From Marinoscillum furvescens DSM 4134 (GTDB lineage: Bacteria > Bacteroidota > Bacteroidia > Cytophagales > Cyclobacteriaceae), in NCBI RefSeq assembly GCF_003386095.1, contig NZ_QREG01000006.1, forward strand, positions 1 through 64,000: DNA of 64,000 nt, written 5' to 3'. Each line of letters opens with the position of its first letter. The first letter of the stretch is position 1. The notes beneath the pieces are model-generated. The model saw only the letters and a program-made list of their open reading frames with translations, ran no database searches and had not been told where the DNA came from. A program made the position numbers and the translations under genes. Shown here in pieces: positions 26,868 through 36,499 of this stretch.

Positions 26868-27929
26868 CTACTGCTTCATTATCTTCACTTTTTTTCCTTC
26901 AATCTCGAAATCAAATTTTGAAGTATAACTTATTCCTTCCAGTACTCTTCTGAGAGATTTGTTATCAAACCTCCCCGTGAAGCCATCTGGTATCGAAATG
27001 GATTCTTCCATTTCGAACTCTACTCCATACCACCGCTCCAGACGTGTGACGATCTCATCAAATGGTGCCTTTTTAAACACGAGTACGCCAGACTTCCAGG
27101 CCAATATCTCATCAGTATCTACCGTTTGGATTTCAGAAAACTCATCTACTTCTTTGTCATAGCTCACCAGTTCGGAAGGGTTGAGCACCACTCCGGAGAT
27201 GTTGTCCCACTGCAGGTCATCTGACTGGCTTTTGTCATAGCGCGAAACAGACACCAGACCAGATGCCACTGTGACATCTACTTTACCTTCACCTTCATAT
27301 GACTTGATGTTGAAAGAAGTACCCAAAACCTGGGTGCGAATATTTCCTGAAATGATGACGAACGGCTTATCTGGATTGCGCTTGACATCAAAAAATGCCT
27401 CTCCTTGCAGCCAAACAGACCGTACATCTCTCTCGAAATCCTGATAGTAACTAATGGTACTTCCAGAGTTTAGTTTTACGGTGCTGCCATCGGGCAGGGT
27501 AACGATCATTTTTCTACCATATAGGCACTCTTTGGAGATCATTACTTCACTCAACTGTTCTACTGGATCATCAGCTTGAAACTGATCTATCAGCCACAGT
27601 GAAGCCATGACTATAGGTATAAGCGCTGCGGCTATTTTTAACCATTTCCATGAAGCTCCGCTCTTCTCTATCTCTGTAGTACTCGAATCTACGGTGCGTG
27701 CCGCTATTTTATCCCAAAGCTGATCCTCCTCAGCTTTGCTAAAGCTCAAATCCTGATAGTTTAGTGAATCCACTACCGCCCGGGCTTCTGCCACCTCTCC
27801 AGCCAACTCTTCATTATCGGCTATTCGGTTTTTCCACTCCATACCCTCCGGAGACTCAGCGTCCATCAAAAAAGCGATGAAGGAGTCATCATTAAGTAAT
27901 TCTTCGACGGTATATTTTTTATTATCCAT
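26868..27929 (-). CDS. FecR-family anti-sigma factor
   Basis: The 353-residue protein has a cytoplasmic N-terminal anti-sigma segment (1-95), one membrane helix (about 97-118, 'AAALIPIVMASLWLI'), a FecR domain (about 140-255, 'VTLPDGSTVKLNSGSTISY', 'GEAFFDVKRNPDKPF', 'VLGTSFNIKSY') and a C-terminal DUF4974/STN-like domain (about 285-353). It should hold the ECF sigma factor at 28099 inactive until the SusC STN domain signals substrate. It is 75 bases upstream of the SusC gene, and copy B of the shared promoter motif lies 40 bases ahead of its start. Confidence 0.93.
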   Translation of the reverse strand: MDNKKYTVEELLNDDSFIAFLMDAESPEGMEWKNRIADNEELAGEVAEARAVVDSLNYQDLSFSKAEEDQLWDKIAARTVDSSTTEIEKSGASWKWLKIAAALIPIVMASLWLIDQFQADDPVEQLSEVMISKECLYGRKMIVTLPDGSTVKLNSGSTISYYQDFERDVRSVWLQGEAFFDVKRNPDKPFVIISGNIRTQVLGTSFNIKSYEGEGKVDVTVASGLVSVSRYDKSQSDDLQWDNISGVVLNPSELVSYDKEVDEFSEIQTVDTDEILAWKSGVLVFKKAPFDEIVTRLERWYGVEFEMEESISIPDGFTGRFDNKSLRRVLEGISYTSKFDFEIEGKKVKIMKQ

Positions 27930-27968
27930 TTTAATCCTTGTTAATAGTAAGAGGCTTATCGGAATGTT

Positions 27969-27999
27969 TTCTACTCAAAAAATTTTAACTTTTTTCAAG
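27969..27999 (-). promoter_or_regulatory. Shared PUL promoter motif, copy B
   Basis: The minus strand reads CTTGAAAAAA, six bases, then ATTTTTTGAGTAGAA. It lies about 40 bases upstream of fecR, and the gap between the sigma stop (28099) and fecR contains no other gene. This is the best copy together with D. It would place fecR-susC-susD under the control of the sigma factor that FecR restrains. Confidence 0.6.
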
Positions 28000-28098
28000 C
28001 ACCAGTTCATACACTCCTAAAACCCCGATTTGGCTAGCTCTTATTGGTTTTGTTTATATAAAATACGAAAGGTTTCTATCCCGATCAATCTACCGGGT

Positions 28099-28746
28099 CT
28101 AATAGCCAAAAGGCTCACATACCTCTAGTAGATACCACGGCACAAATACGTGCATCTTGTCACGAAGTACTTCCAGTGCCCGGTAGATGTTATTGTACAC
28201 AGATTGCACATTGATTTCCAGGATCTCTGCAATCTCATTATTCGTCAGGTTAGAAAAATACTTTAGGTAGAGCACTTCCTTCTGCCTGGGCGTGAGCTGC
28301 TCAATCATGGCTTTCATCTTGAGGATTTTCTCCGAGGACTCTTCGTCTTTTACCTTCATCATCTCATAGGACGGCTGAAATTCAGTAACCGACCTGCGAA
28401 ACAAATCCATGGGAGTATTTTTATCCTGTTTGATTTTTTTGCGAATGAGATCTCGACGCACGGCTTTCATCAGGTAAAACCGAATCGAGTTTACTTTGCC
28501 CAGGTTTTCTCTTTTGTTCCAAAGCTCCACAAAGATGTCCTGTATAGCATCCTGTACCAGTTGCTTATCAGAAACTACACGCATGGCATAGTTGGTAAGA
28601 AATCCTATGGTGGTACTGTAAATCTGTTCGAATGCAGCCCGATCTCCGGCCTGAAAGGCCATCCACAATTGGGCTTCTGTAGTCTCTTGGGGTGTTCCGA
28701 TCATATTACAGTCCCTACTTTGGCTGATGATTGGGGAAAGTTGCAT
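28099..28746 (-). CDS. ECF-type RNA polymerase sigma factor (FecI-like)
   Basis: The protein of about 201-215 residues has region 2 ('AFEQIYSTTIGFLTNYAMRVV', 'QDAIQDIFVELW', 'IRFYLMKAVRRDLIRKK') and region 4 ('LTPRQKEVLYLKYFSNLTNNEIAEIL' and the helix-turn-helix 'INVQSVYNNIYRALEVLR'). It belongs to the Bacteroidota PUL-linked ECF group. The start could be at 28746 or at MIGTPQ (28704), 14 codons on. It sits between the GH2 gene and fecR. Its partner anti-sigma factor is the FecR protein at 26868. Confidence 0.92.
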   Translation of the reverse strand: MQLSPIISQSRDCNMIGTPQETTEAQLWMAFQAGDRAAFEQIYSTTIGFLTNYAMRVVSDKQLVQDAIQDIFVELWNKRENLGKVNSIRFYLMKAVRRDLIRKKIKQDKNTPMDLFRRSVTEFQPSYEMMKVKDEESSEKILKMKAMIEQLTPRQKEVLYLKYFSNLTNNEIAEILEINVQSVYNNIYRALEVLRDKMHVFVPWYLLEVCEPFGY

Positions 28747-28808
28747 ATTCTAAAACGTTTTAAATTAAAGGAATTCATACTAACATCAAAGGCGCTTTTT
28801 CACTTAGA

Positions 28809-31800
28809 TTATTTCACATCTGCCTCCCCGTTATTCAACCCGTAAGCTGCCATATTAAGCACAAACTGAAGTGCCACCGGGTCATACCGATAGCCATAAA
28901 GCTCTGGTGAATCCTGAGAAGATGTCAGCCTCCCTGCAGTAAAAAGATTGGATACCATGAGCTGTGCCCCGTGATCAAACTCCACCATGATTACAGGCGT
29001 TTTGTTGAGCCCGTATCCGGCAATTACCATTGGTACGATTTTTTCAGACTTTCCTTGCAAGCTTTGGTATACGGCCGATATATCTTGAATTTTGGCATCA
29101 CTGTCTGGATTGAGGAGTCCTTTGAGCGAGACCAGGTCCTCTACTACAAAATGCACTCGCTTGTACAAATCCTGTAGCACATACAAATCGTCATTGGTAG
29201 ACGAAAACCCAAAGTAGCCCTCCAACTCATAGGCGTAGTATGGGCCTGATTTGATCAGTGTGGTATCTGCCCCGCGCTTGGCCCAAAAATCCAGGAAGCT
29301 GGCCTGATCCAGATCGTTGATAAACAGGTTGACCGCTGGGACGGTAAGTCCTCCACGTAAGCCGTTCCACAGCCAGGTTTGCTGCAGGCTACCCAGATGC
29401 TGCCACAGCGCTTCACCATTGGCACTGGGGTGGAAATGACTCTCAGGTTCGAAAGCATATTTCATACTCAACCCAATACCTCCAGGAAAATCACCTGTCC
29501 AGATATCTTGTTTGCGCTGAGCTTCAAATTCATCCGAAAACTGCCTACTAGCAATCAGCAGGGTGTTTTTAGAGGTATCTGCTTTGGCTATGGTATGTGC
29601 GGGATAGGTGCGACCATCCAGCCCTTCTATGGCTGCCGGCTCTGGGCATTTCTCACCATGAAACTTTGGCCCCACATCTAGCATCACCACCTTTTTACCT
29701 TTAGTTATGGCTTTATCGAGCTCCTGCATCAATGCCTCGTCTCCAGCACTGATAGCGTTCCAGGAATGGAAAGAAGTCACCACCACATCCACAGATCTGC
29801 TAGCGATCGGATAGGTATCGAGTCCTACCTGATCTAGCGCCTGCTTGAGTTCATGATCTACCGGACTTACTCCTATTTTAGCGTTTTTGAGTTCTGCTGG
29901 AACTACCAGCTGATGTACATTCACATCCCAGCGCGATACCACAGGCACAGTCACCCCGCCTACGGGGTTCATCATTTCGGCCTCCAGCACATATGAACCA
30001 TGTGCTGAGGGCATGGTGACTGAAGATAAAGTCTCTACTGTGCTATAGGCTTCAGCCCACACCTTGAACTGCCTACGGGAAATCACCTGATTTTCCAGAT
30101 CTTTCAGGCGAATTTCAATCGCCAAGCTATCAGATTCATGGTATTCATTAAATACATAGAGCGGGAGGTTTACCTCTTGCCCCGGACTAAAATTTCGATC
30201 CCAAAGCTCAATACTCACGGCACGCGGCGAAAATACGGGAGCCAGAGCATCCCAAAGTGGCTTCAGGTTAGCCTCTTCCAGTGGGCCTACGTACCAGTTG
30301 CCTCCATCTTCATAGGGTCCCAATGTACAAAAAGGTGCTACACCCTGGATGCCTATTCTTCTCCAATACTCACCTATTTTACCGTAGGACCATTCTTGCA
30401 TTTTCTGACGCATGGCTGGCGTATGGCCTTTATTTAAAAACCGATCAAAACCAGGAGCCGCCCGAGGATAGCTACTCACTTCCCAGTATTCGTTCATGTA
30501 GTTGGCACCAAACTCATCTATAATCGTAGGTCGATCATAATCTTTCCAGGAGTTGGCATAGAGTGCAACATTTTCGGACATGCTCCACCAGTAGCGATGG
30601 AGATTGTAGGTGTCGTGATTGGCGATAACATAGGAAGGAAAATCATCGCTAATCTCCAGGTAAGAATGATACATCTGGCGTTCTAGCTCTTCCTCTGTTT
30701 CATTGTATAGCTGTATGATCGCTGTGGACGGATGCTGAGCAGCCATGGTCATCAGCTTGGCATAGTAGGGCGGCAGTGTCTCATCTGACCCACCTCGCCC
30801 ATGAAAGTATTGGGCCTCCAGCTGAGTGAGCAAACCATACTCATCACACATATCCAGCATCCACTCTGGTGGTGGGTAGAGGTGAAACCGAAGAAGGTTA
30901 GCTCCGTGATCCTTAAAGGGCTTGATCACTGCTCGGTAGAACCACTCTCGGTCATCGATGAGGTTTTTGGCGGCAGCCTCCCGGGCAAATCTGTTCCAAA
31001 CAATACTGCCACCGCGCAGGGTACATGTATTGCCATTGAGTAAAAAGCGACTTTTGTCCGCCGACACTTCAAATGTTTTAGGGGCGTAGTTGATCGTTTT
31101 CTCGTGTGCAATGCCTTCGCCATGCATTACCCGCATGCGGATTTTATAAACATTGGGATCCAGCGGAGACCACAGTTTCATCTCTTCAGGTAAAGGCAGG
31201 ACCAACGTACCTTTCAGGTTTTCTGGTGATTCTACTTTGCTGGCAAGCACTTTTCCTTCGGCACTAAGCAGGTCTACCTCAATACTCCGAGGCAAGTCCT
31301 CTACTCGTGCAGCCAGGCCCCACTCCAGGCGTACGTTGTTTTGCTCCAGATCTGTAAAAGGGATAAGCCTGTCTACCCGCCAGTGGTTATAAAGAATCAG
31401 CGACAAGTCATCACGCACCCACGAGGCCTGTGACGACCGCCACAGATCTGCTGGTGATGGCTTTGCAGGATCGTCATCTGGCACATTACTCAAAGAAGCC
31501 AGCTCTATTTCCAGAGTGACTTCATTACCAGGACGCACCTGCTGGCTTTTCAAATCGAAATAAATGGGCATCATGCCTCCAATTGCTTCACCGACCTTTT
31601 GGCCGTCTATATAGACTTTGGGTCTGTATAGCGCACTTTTTACCAGCAGCGTAGCATGAGACCACTTGCCCGATGGCAGCTGCACTTTGCGCTTGAACCA
31701 CACATTCCCCGGAGCGGGATTGTGGGTGTCAGTGGTAGGAATTCCCGGTAGTGTGAGTGTTTCGGTATAGTTTCGGTTGATTCCTGTCTCCCACGGACCA

Positions 31801-31895
31801 TTGAGCGAAACCACCTGCCCGATGGATGAGCCCCCAAAACTCAACAGGCACCATAAAAAAAGATACGTCCGAATTTTAAAAAATTGCTTTTCCAT
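28809..31895 (-). CDS. GH2-type glycoside hydrolase, secreted, with long C-terminal extension
   Basis: The 1028-residue protein has a signal peptide (to SSIGQ, about residue 27), a GH2 sugar-binding jelly-roll (about 30-170, 'GNVWFKRKVQLPSG'), an Ig-like domain (about 185-275) and a TIM barrel (about 280-540). A probable acid/base Glu lies in LYNETEE (about 398) and a probable nucleophile in IIDEFGANY (about 461). The segment after residue 560 includes Ig-like beta domains and a region (about 690-780) resembling a glutamine-amidotransferase-like fold ('DVVVTSFHSWNAIS', 'KGKKVVMLDVGPKFHG'). It should cleave a beta-linked hexose or uronate from the glycan; the specificity is unknown. Its start overlaps the upstream beta-helix gene stop by one base. 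Confidence 0.8.
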   Translation of the reverse strand: MEKQFFKIRTYLFLWCLLSFGGSSIGQVVSLNGPWETGINRNYTETLTLPGIPTTDTHNPAPGNVWFKRKVQLPSGKWSHATLLVKSALYRPKVYIDGQKVGEAIGGMMPIYFDLKSQQVRPGNEVTLEIELASLSNVPDDDPAKPSPADLWRSSQASWVRDDLSLILYNHWRVDRLIPFTDLEQNNVRLEWGLAARVEDLPRSIEVDLLSAEGKVLASKVESPENLKGTLVLPLPEEMKLWSPLDPNVYKIRMRVMHGEGIAHEKTINYAPKTFEVSADKSRFLLNGNTCTLRGGSIVWNRFAREAAAKNLIDDREWFYRAVIKPFKDHGANLLRFHLYPPPEWMLDMCDEYGLLTQLEAQYFHGRGGSDETLPPYYAKLMTMAAQHPSTAIIQLYNETEEELERQMYHSYLEISDDFPSYVIANHDTYNLHRYWWSMSENVALYANSWKDYDRPTIIDEFGANYMNEYWEVSSYPRAAPGFDRFLNKGHTPAMRQKMQEWSYGKIGEYWRRIGIQGVAPFCTLGPYEDGGNWYVGPLEEANLKPLWDALAPVFSPRAVSIELWDRNFSPGQEVNLPLYVFNEYHESDSLAIEIRLKDLENQVISRRQFKVWAEAYSTVETLSSVTMPSAHGSYVLEAEMMNPVGGVTVPVVSRWDVNVHQLVVPAELKNAKIGVSPVDHELKQALDQVGLDTYPIASRSVDVVVTSFHSWNAISAGDEALMQELDKAITKGKKVVMLDVGPKFHGEKCPEPAAIEGLDGRTYPAHTIAKADTSKNTLLIASRQFSDEFEAQRKQDIWTGDFPGGIGLSMKYAFEPESHFHPSANGEALWQHLGSLQQTWLWNGLRGGLTVPAVNLFINDLDQASFLDFWAKRGADTTLIKSGPYYAYELEGYFGFSSTNDDLYVLQDLYKRVHFVVEDLVSLKGLLNPDSDAKIQDISAVYQSLQGKSEKIVPMVIAGYGLNKTPVIMVEFDHGAQLMVSNLFTAGRLTSSQDSPELYGYRYDPVALQFVLNMAAYGLNNGEADVK

Positions 31896-33457
31896 TAGTT
31901 AATGTCTTTTGTGATTGGAGATAAAGCCCCTGCCCAGGGTTGATGTAGGATTTGATCGTCTACGCCTCGGTCTTTGTTGAGTCCTACTACCGCATTTTCA
32001 AAGAGCCGTACGTGCTGTGCTTTTTCTGTAGGCACAATATTTTTTATGCACAGATTGATCGGATCGGTGAGCCTGGCAAACTCAAAGCAGTAGTCTTCCA
32101 GCCATTGCAAATCAGAGACGTCATAGGCACAACTGCCGCCCCCTTCTAGTGGAAGCAGTTCGGTGTTGTAAAAAACATTTAGGTCTGCATGTACGCCTTT
32201 GTTCGGCTCTATTGCCGCATTTTGACCATTGATAATCAGATTGCCCATGATATCGCTGTTCCACACTTCTGACTCTATCCACAGGCCGGGTTCTTCTACA
32301 TCCACGATGGTATTGAAATAATACTCATGCGAAAACTGCTTTTGTGTTACAGGACGGATGGCTGCAATGGCAGCCTTGTAAAAAATATTTCGAACTACCG
32401 AGAGGTGATTGGACGACCCTCCACCAGTACCTGTAGCTGTGGTGAAAGGCAGGTCACACTCGTAAAACACATTGTCGCTAAATTTGATATAGGCCTTGTG
32501 CCCGGAAGCATTGCTAAAATCTATTGCCCCTGGCGATCCCCCAGTACCTCCGTCAGAAGACCCTATCCAGGCAAATCGATTACCTTGCACACGTATCCAG
32601 TCCCCAGGATCGGCTGCCCCTCCATCTTTAAAGTCCACGCCATTTTCGTGTGGAAAAAAATCCAGTTTTTCGAAATACCTGGAAGCGTCTACATAGATAT
32701 CATTGTCTTGAATGACACATCCACGATGTGCATCATCTGATGGGTGTACCTGGATGGCATCTCCAGCACAATTGTATATCTCGCAGCCCATCACGGTAGA
32801 ATAGTCGGACTTGTTTGCAAAAACGATCCCATGATTGTCTCTACCTGGCGTGATCATGGTATTGCGCAGCACACTGTTTTTCACCACATTGTAAGCTCCA
32901 TGCAGCTCGATCTGTCCTCCACCGTGGCTGCCATACTCGGTCAGCACAGCGTTCACTTCATTGTAATCCCCATTTAGCCTAATGATATGAGTCCGGTGCT
33001 GGTTTTTATAGCCTTCTCCGTACAGACCTACGATACGCCAGTGGTTGCCATCTACAGTGAGCTGTCTCACAGTGGCGCGCTCTTCTTTGGTGAGTTTTAC
33101 CGGATGCTCCGGATATACACGCTCAGTCTCGGGATCATAAAAGACCACCCATCGAGGGTCCTCTGCCGTACCACTGGCTGACAATACAATCTCACCGAGG
33201 CTCGTATAATCTCCAGGTGCAACAAAAAAGAAGCGTGCATTTTCATCATTGATGCGTTTCCAATCTGCGTTATTCCTGATCAACACCGATGAGGGGCCAG
33301 CGGAGTAATCAGGCACATACCCCACCAGGTTGGCGGTCCGACTAATCTTTTCTGGAGCGCTCGCTGGATCATTTTCTCCTGACGAACACCCTCCTACCCA
33401 GATGCTTAGCATCAAAAGCATCGCTACCATTTGTTTACTATTTCTATATATTTTCAT
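31895..33457 (-). CDS. Right-handed beta-helix lipoprotein, candidate polysaccharide-active enzyme (paralogue 1)
   Basis: The 520-residue lipoprotein (lipobox WVGGC, about residue 24) is a single right-handed parallel beta-helix. It shares with the genes at 33477 and 36500 the opening 'NDENARFFFVAPGDYTSLG', 'PRWVVFYDP', 'DGNHWRIVGLYG', and the core blocks 'GSHGGGQIEL', 'NHGIVF', 'CEIYNCAGDAIQV', 'PHENGVDFKD' and 'GAIDFSN'. The clustered Asn, His, Glu and Asp of these blocks, on successive coils, could form a metal or active site. Relatives by fold are pectate, alginate and chondroitin lyases, but none of their signature motifs is seen. It is the only one of the three without Ig or sorting domains, so it probably acts in the periplasm or on the outer membrane. 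Confidence 0.75.
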   Translation of the reverse strand: MKIYRNSKQMVAMLLMLSIWVGGCSSGENDPASAPEKISRTANLVGYVPDYSAGPSSVLIRNNADWKRINDENARFFFVAPGDYTSLGEIVLSASGTAEDPRWVVFYDPETERVYPEHPVKLTKEERATVRQLTVDGNHWRIVGLYGEGYKNQHRTHIIRLNGDYNEVNAVLTEYGSHGGGQIELHGAYNVVKNSVLRNTMITPGRDNHGIVFANKSDYSTVMGCEIYNCAGDAIQVHPSDDAHRGCVIQDNDIYVDASRYFEKLDFFPHENGVDFKDGGAADPGDWIRVQGNRFAWIGSSDGGTGGSPGAIDFSNASGHKAYIKFSDNVFYECDLPFTTATGTGGGSSNHLSVVRNIFYKAAIAAIRPVTQKQFSHEYYFNTIVDVEEPGLWIESEVWNSDIMGNLIINGQNAAIEPNKGVHADLNVFYNTELLPLEGGGSCAYDVSDLQWLEDYCFEFARLTDPINLCIKNIVPTEKAQHVRLFENAVVGLNKDRGVDDQILHQPWAGALSPITKDIN

Positions 33458-33476
33458 GCTGTATTAAGTCGCGTTC

Positions 33477-36083
33477 CTAATCAATTTTCAATACTCTCAC
33501 TGTGTGGCGTATCCCATTTTGGGTTTTTAGATCCAATAGATATAGCCCAGCGCCTACCCTCCTCATGTCTATAGGCTGCAGTAAGTCATGTTTACCTTTT
33601 TGAATAATCTGTCCGGAAGGGGTGTAAAGCGTATACCAAACTGGACTGTTTGAATCCTTGATGTGTAGTATAAATGAATTGCGCACTGGGTTGGGCACAA
33701 TAGATATATCTGCCACCCAACCATTAGGACGGAGAATGATTTCATTGTACACAGTTACATAGAACGCCCTGGAGGGCACCTGGTTACCATCTGCATCGGT
33801 GGCTACAGCTATGAGTTTATACTCGCCATTTGGAAACAGCGCCGTATCCCACTGCCAACTATAAGGTGGCTCATAGGCGGTACCTATGGTATCATCTCCA
33901 GCAATAAATGAAACGCTCACCAGGTCATTGTCTTTATCGTAGGTATCCGCCTCCAGCGTTACTTTGCCCGTAAGCACGGAATCATTTTGAATGCTGGAAA
34001 GATTTACTTGTGGAGGGTAAGAGTTGTCCACAACGACCTCTATTTCTTCTGTTTTCACCAGATTACCTGCCATATCACGGGCTTCAGCCCACAGAGTGTA
34101 CGCTCCATCGGTTACCGTGTGGGTGTACCAAATCCGCTCAAAAGGCTCAACGAACCTTTCCATCCCTAGCGGCTTACCAGCCACAAAAAATCGAACTCCT
34201 ACCAGATTGTCATCTGTGTCTGTAGCGCTGGCTACAAGTGTAACGTCATTTGCCAAAGTGTCGCCTGAGTTTGGATAATCCAGTGTGATTGTCGGAGCGG
34301 CCTCAGGCACATTGTCTACAAAGACCTTAACCGTTTGGGTATAGCTACTATTACCTTTTTGATCCAGAGCTTTGGCTTTCAGGTGGTACCAGCCATCATT
34401 CAGCTCCTGGGTGTCCCAGTCGTAGGTATAGGGAAAACCAAGTTCGGCACCTAGCTCCTCACCATTCAGGTATAGCTGTATGGATTGCAGGTCGTCATCA
34501 GCATCCTCTGCAGTCAATGCCAGGGATACCATACCACTCACAGTGTCGTTTGGAGCTACACTTGTAAATCCCACCTGTGGGAACCCCGTCACCGGGGCTG
34601 GATATAGTGCTCCGCACCAATCCTGATTGTACGGTTGATCGCTAACGCCAATACCCTGATTGGCACCGAAATATACCCCTGCTGGTAGATAACAAAATGC
34701 AGCAGTCTGCTTGGGACATGCCTGAGGTATGCAAAGCGTATCAGTGCTTGTATGCATTTTGAACGTATAACAGAAGTCCTCAAAGTCTTTTGCATCGTAA
34801 CTGTCTAAGAGCACTGAATGGGTGCCTTCTTCGGGTGTGGCAGTGGTATTGTAATACACGTTGTAATCAGCTTCATAGCCTCCTGCAGGCAGGGCATTGC
34901 CACCGCCATTCACTACCAGGTTGCCATATAGCTCTAGTTCAGTACTTTCTGTCTCTATCCACTTTCTATCGCCGTTAAATGCACTGACACCGATGATGGT
35001 ATTGTAGGTGACTTCATGCCCAGACACCTCTCCGGTAAGCCAAACCCCAAATCGTGTAGCATTGTATACCAGGTTTTTGGTAAAAGTGAAATTGCTCATG
35101 GCTCCTCCACCTTTGGTATCAAAAGGAATCTTACAATTATAGAAGACGTTGCCCTCTACCAGCACATGAGTTTTGAGTTCGTTTTTATTGCTAAAATCGA
35201 TGGTGCCCTGATCAGGATTGGGGCTGGTACCACCTGGAGTATGTGCTATGTTTCTAAAACGGTTGTTTTTGATCAGCACATAGTTGTGCTCTGTACCCGG
35301 TACTCCCGCTTGCTTGATATCTATTGCATTTTCATGAGGGATTTCTTCTACCTCTTCAGGGTACAAAGCTGGATCGATATAGAAATCATTATTATAGATA
35401 ACCATCCCCTTAAATGTTTCTGTTTTATCTCCCAGCTGTACGCCATCTCCTGCAAAATTGTAAATCTCATTGTTGACAATACGAACGTCTACTCCCTCGC
35501 TTGCTTTGATGGAGTGAATGTCGTTGTTGGGGATTATTTGTGTGTTTCGCAACACGCTGTTTTGAATCACAATTTCAGAACCCTGGATAGCCACCTGACC
35601 GGCACCTCCACCCCCTCCTTCACAAAGGACTCTATTGATCACTATATTTGACTGAATTAGCTCCAATGTAGGGTTTTTGGACCCTTCTGTAGCCGTACCA
35701 TAGAGTCGATCCACGATCCAGTGGCTACCGTCAATTTTGATTCTCTCAAACTCTGCACGCTTTTCGCGCTCCATAGCTACTGGATGTGTAGTGGTATCCG
35801 AAGGGTTTTCAGGATTATAATACACCAGCCATTTGGGGTTGCTGGCACTTCCGGAAGTTGTAATCTTGATCATCCCGAGAGCGGTATAATCACCGGGAGC
35901 TACAAAAAAATACGACTTGTTTTCATCGTTGATGGTGCTCCAGTCCTCATTCGATTGTATCAACACCATGGTGGTATCACTGGGGTCATACTGCGGAATA
36001 TCGCAAAGGTATTCGTAAGGGTTTTGCCCATGAGCAGAAAGTGCAATTACCAGAAGAGTCACTATGCTGTACCAATTCTTCAT
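33477..36083 (-). CDS. Secreted right-handed beta-helix protein with Ig-like repeats and T9SS sorting domain (paralogue 2)
   Basis: Starting at MKNWYS (36083) the protein has 868 residues; a longer reading to 36173 adds 30 non-coding-like residues. It has a signal peptide (to AHGQ), the beta-helix (about 20-495) with 'ENKSYFFVAPGDYTALG', 'CEGGGGGAGQVAIQG', 'NEIYNFAGDGVQLG', 'PHENAIDIKQAG', and 'DQGTIDFSN'. Three Ig-like Big-type repeats follow (about 500-590, 595-690 and 695-785), then a T9SS type-A sorting domain (about 790-868, 'SIVPNPVRNSFILHI'). It is therefore exported to the cell surface or medium. It is the first gene of an operon with the lipoprotein paralogue (19 bases) and the GH2 gene. 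A polysaccharide lyase or hydrolase role is inferred from fold and context. Confidence 0.75.
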   Translation of the reverse strand: MKNWYSIVTLLVIALSAHGQNPYEYLCDIPQYDPSDTTMVLIQSNEDWSTINDENKSYFFVAPGDYTALGMIKITTSGSASNPKWLVYYNPENPSDTTTHPVAMEREKRAEFERIKIDGSHWIVDRLYGTATEGSKNPTLELIQSNIVINRVLCEGGGGGAGQVAIQGSEIVIQNSVLRNTQIIPNNDIHSIKASEGVDVRIVNNEIYNFAGDGVQLGDKTETFKGMVIYNNDFYIDPALYPEEVEEIPHENAIDIKQAGVPGTEHNYVLIKNNRFRNIAHTPGGTSPNPDQGTIDFSNKNELKTHVLVEGNVFYNCKIPFDTKGGGAMSNFTFTKNLVYNATRFGVWLTGEVSGHEVTYNTIIGVSAFNGDRKWIETESTELELYGNLVVNGGGNALPAGGYEADYNVYYNTTATPEEGTHSVLLDSYDAKDFEDFCYTFKMHTSTDTLCIPQACPKQTAAFCYLPAGVYFGANQGIGVSDQPYNQDWCGALYPAPVTGFPQVGFTSVAPNDTVSGMVSLALTAEDADDDLQSIQLYLNGEELGAELGFPYTYDWDTQELNDGWYHLKAKALDQKGNSSYTQTVKVFVDNVPEAAPTITLDYPNSGDTLANDVTLVASATDTDDNLVGVRFFVAGKPLGMERFVEPFERIWYTHTVTDGAYTLWAEARDMAGNLVKTEEIEVVVDNSYPPQVNLSSIQNDSVLTGKVTLEADTYDKDNDLVSVSFIAGDDTIGTAYEPPYSWQWDTALFPNGEYKLIAVATDADGNQVPSRAFYVTVYNEIILRPNGWVADISIVPNPVRNSFILHIKDSNSPVWYTLYTPSGQIIQKGKHDLLQPIDMRRVGAGLYLLDLKTQNGIRHTVRVLKID

Positions 36084-36300
36084 TTGTGTTTCTTTAAGGG
36101 TCACCTTCGATTTACAGCAGGACGATGAACAAACAACGACGATTGATCCCCGCATAGAGAAGCCGGGAGCCAAGAGAAAAGCAACATTAGGCAGGTTACT
36201 TGCCTATTAGTTTGCAGTGTCTATCCGAGTTAAATCGTTGATGACTCGTGATGCAATCAGGTTTGAAGCCCAATACACTTATAAGAGGAATGGCCAGCTG

Positions 36301-36326
36301 ATTTTTACTCAAAAAAATGCAGGAAA
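36301..36326 (-). promoter_or_regulatory. Shared PUL promoter motif, copy C
   Basis: The minus strand reads ATTTTTTTGAGTAAAAA, matching the 3' half of the other copies at all but one base (GAGTAAAA in place of GAGTAGAA). The upstream A-rich half is weak (TTTTCCTGC). It lies about 220 bases upstream of the beta-helix gene start at 36083. Confidence 0.5.
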
Positions 36327-36446
36327 ATATTTCTGAATCTAACCAAGGGGCGCTTCACGCACCTATATCAACTAAAAGTCAAGGGTTTAAGTATTTCAAT
36401 ACGTTCTTTAACCCACACTATTTGGGGGAACCCAATTGTTGAGATA

Positions 36447-36480
36447 AAAAAATCTCCCCCATAAAGTATGAAGGAGATTC
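36447..36480 (-). terminator. Terminator of the largest beta-helix gene
   Basis: Stem AATCTCC/GGAGATT with a 13-16 base loop and seven T on the minus strand, 20 bases after the stop at 36500. The large gene is therefore probably transcribed alone. Confidence 0.75.
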
Positions 36481-36499
36481 ATTTTGGTAGTAGTAGAAT

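Larger units (their letters stand above)
36084..36499. other. Intergenic region upstream of the beta-helix operon
   Basis: About 415 bases between the beta-helix genes with no gene visible. It contains the terminator of the 36500-40405 gene and copy C of the shared promoter motif. A long 5' leader of over 200 bases would separate that promoter from the start codon at 36083. Confidence 0.6.
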
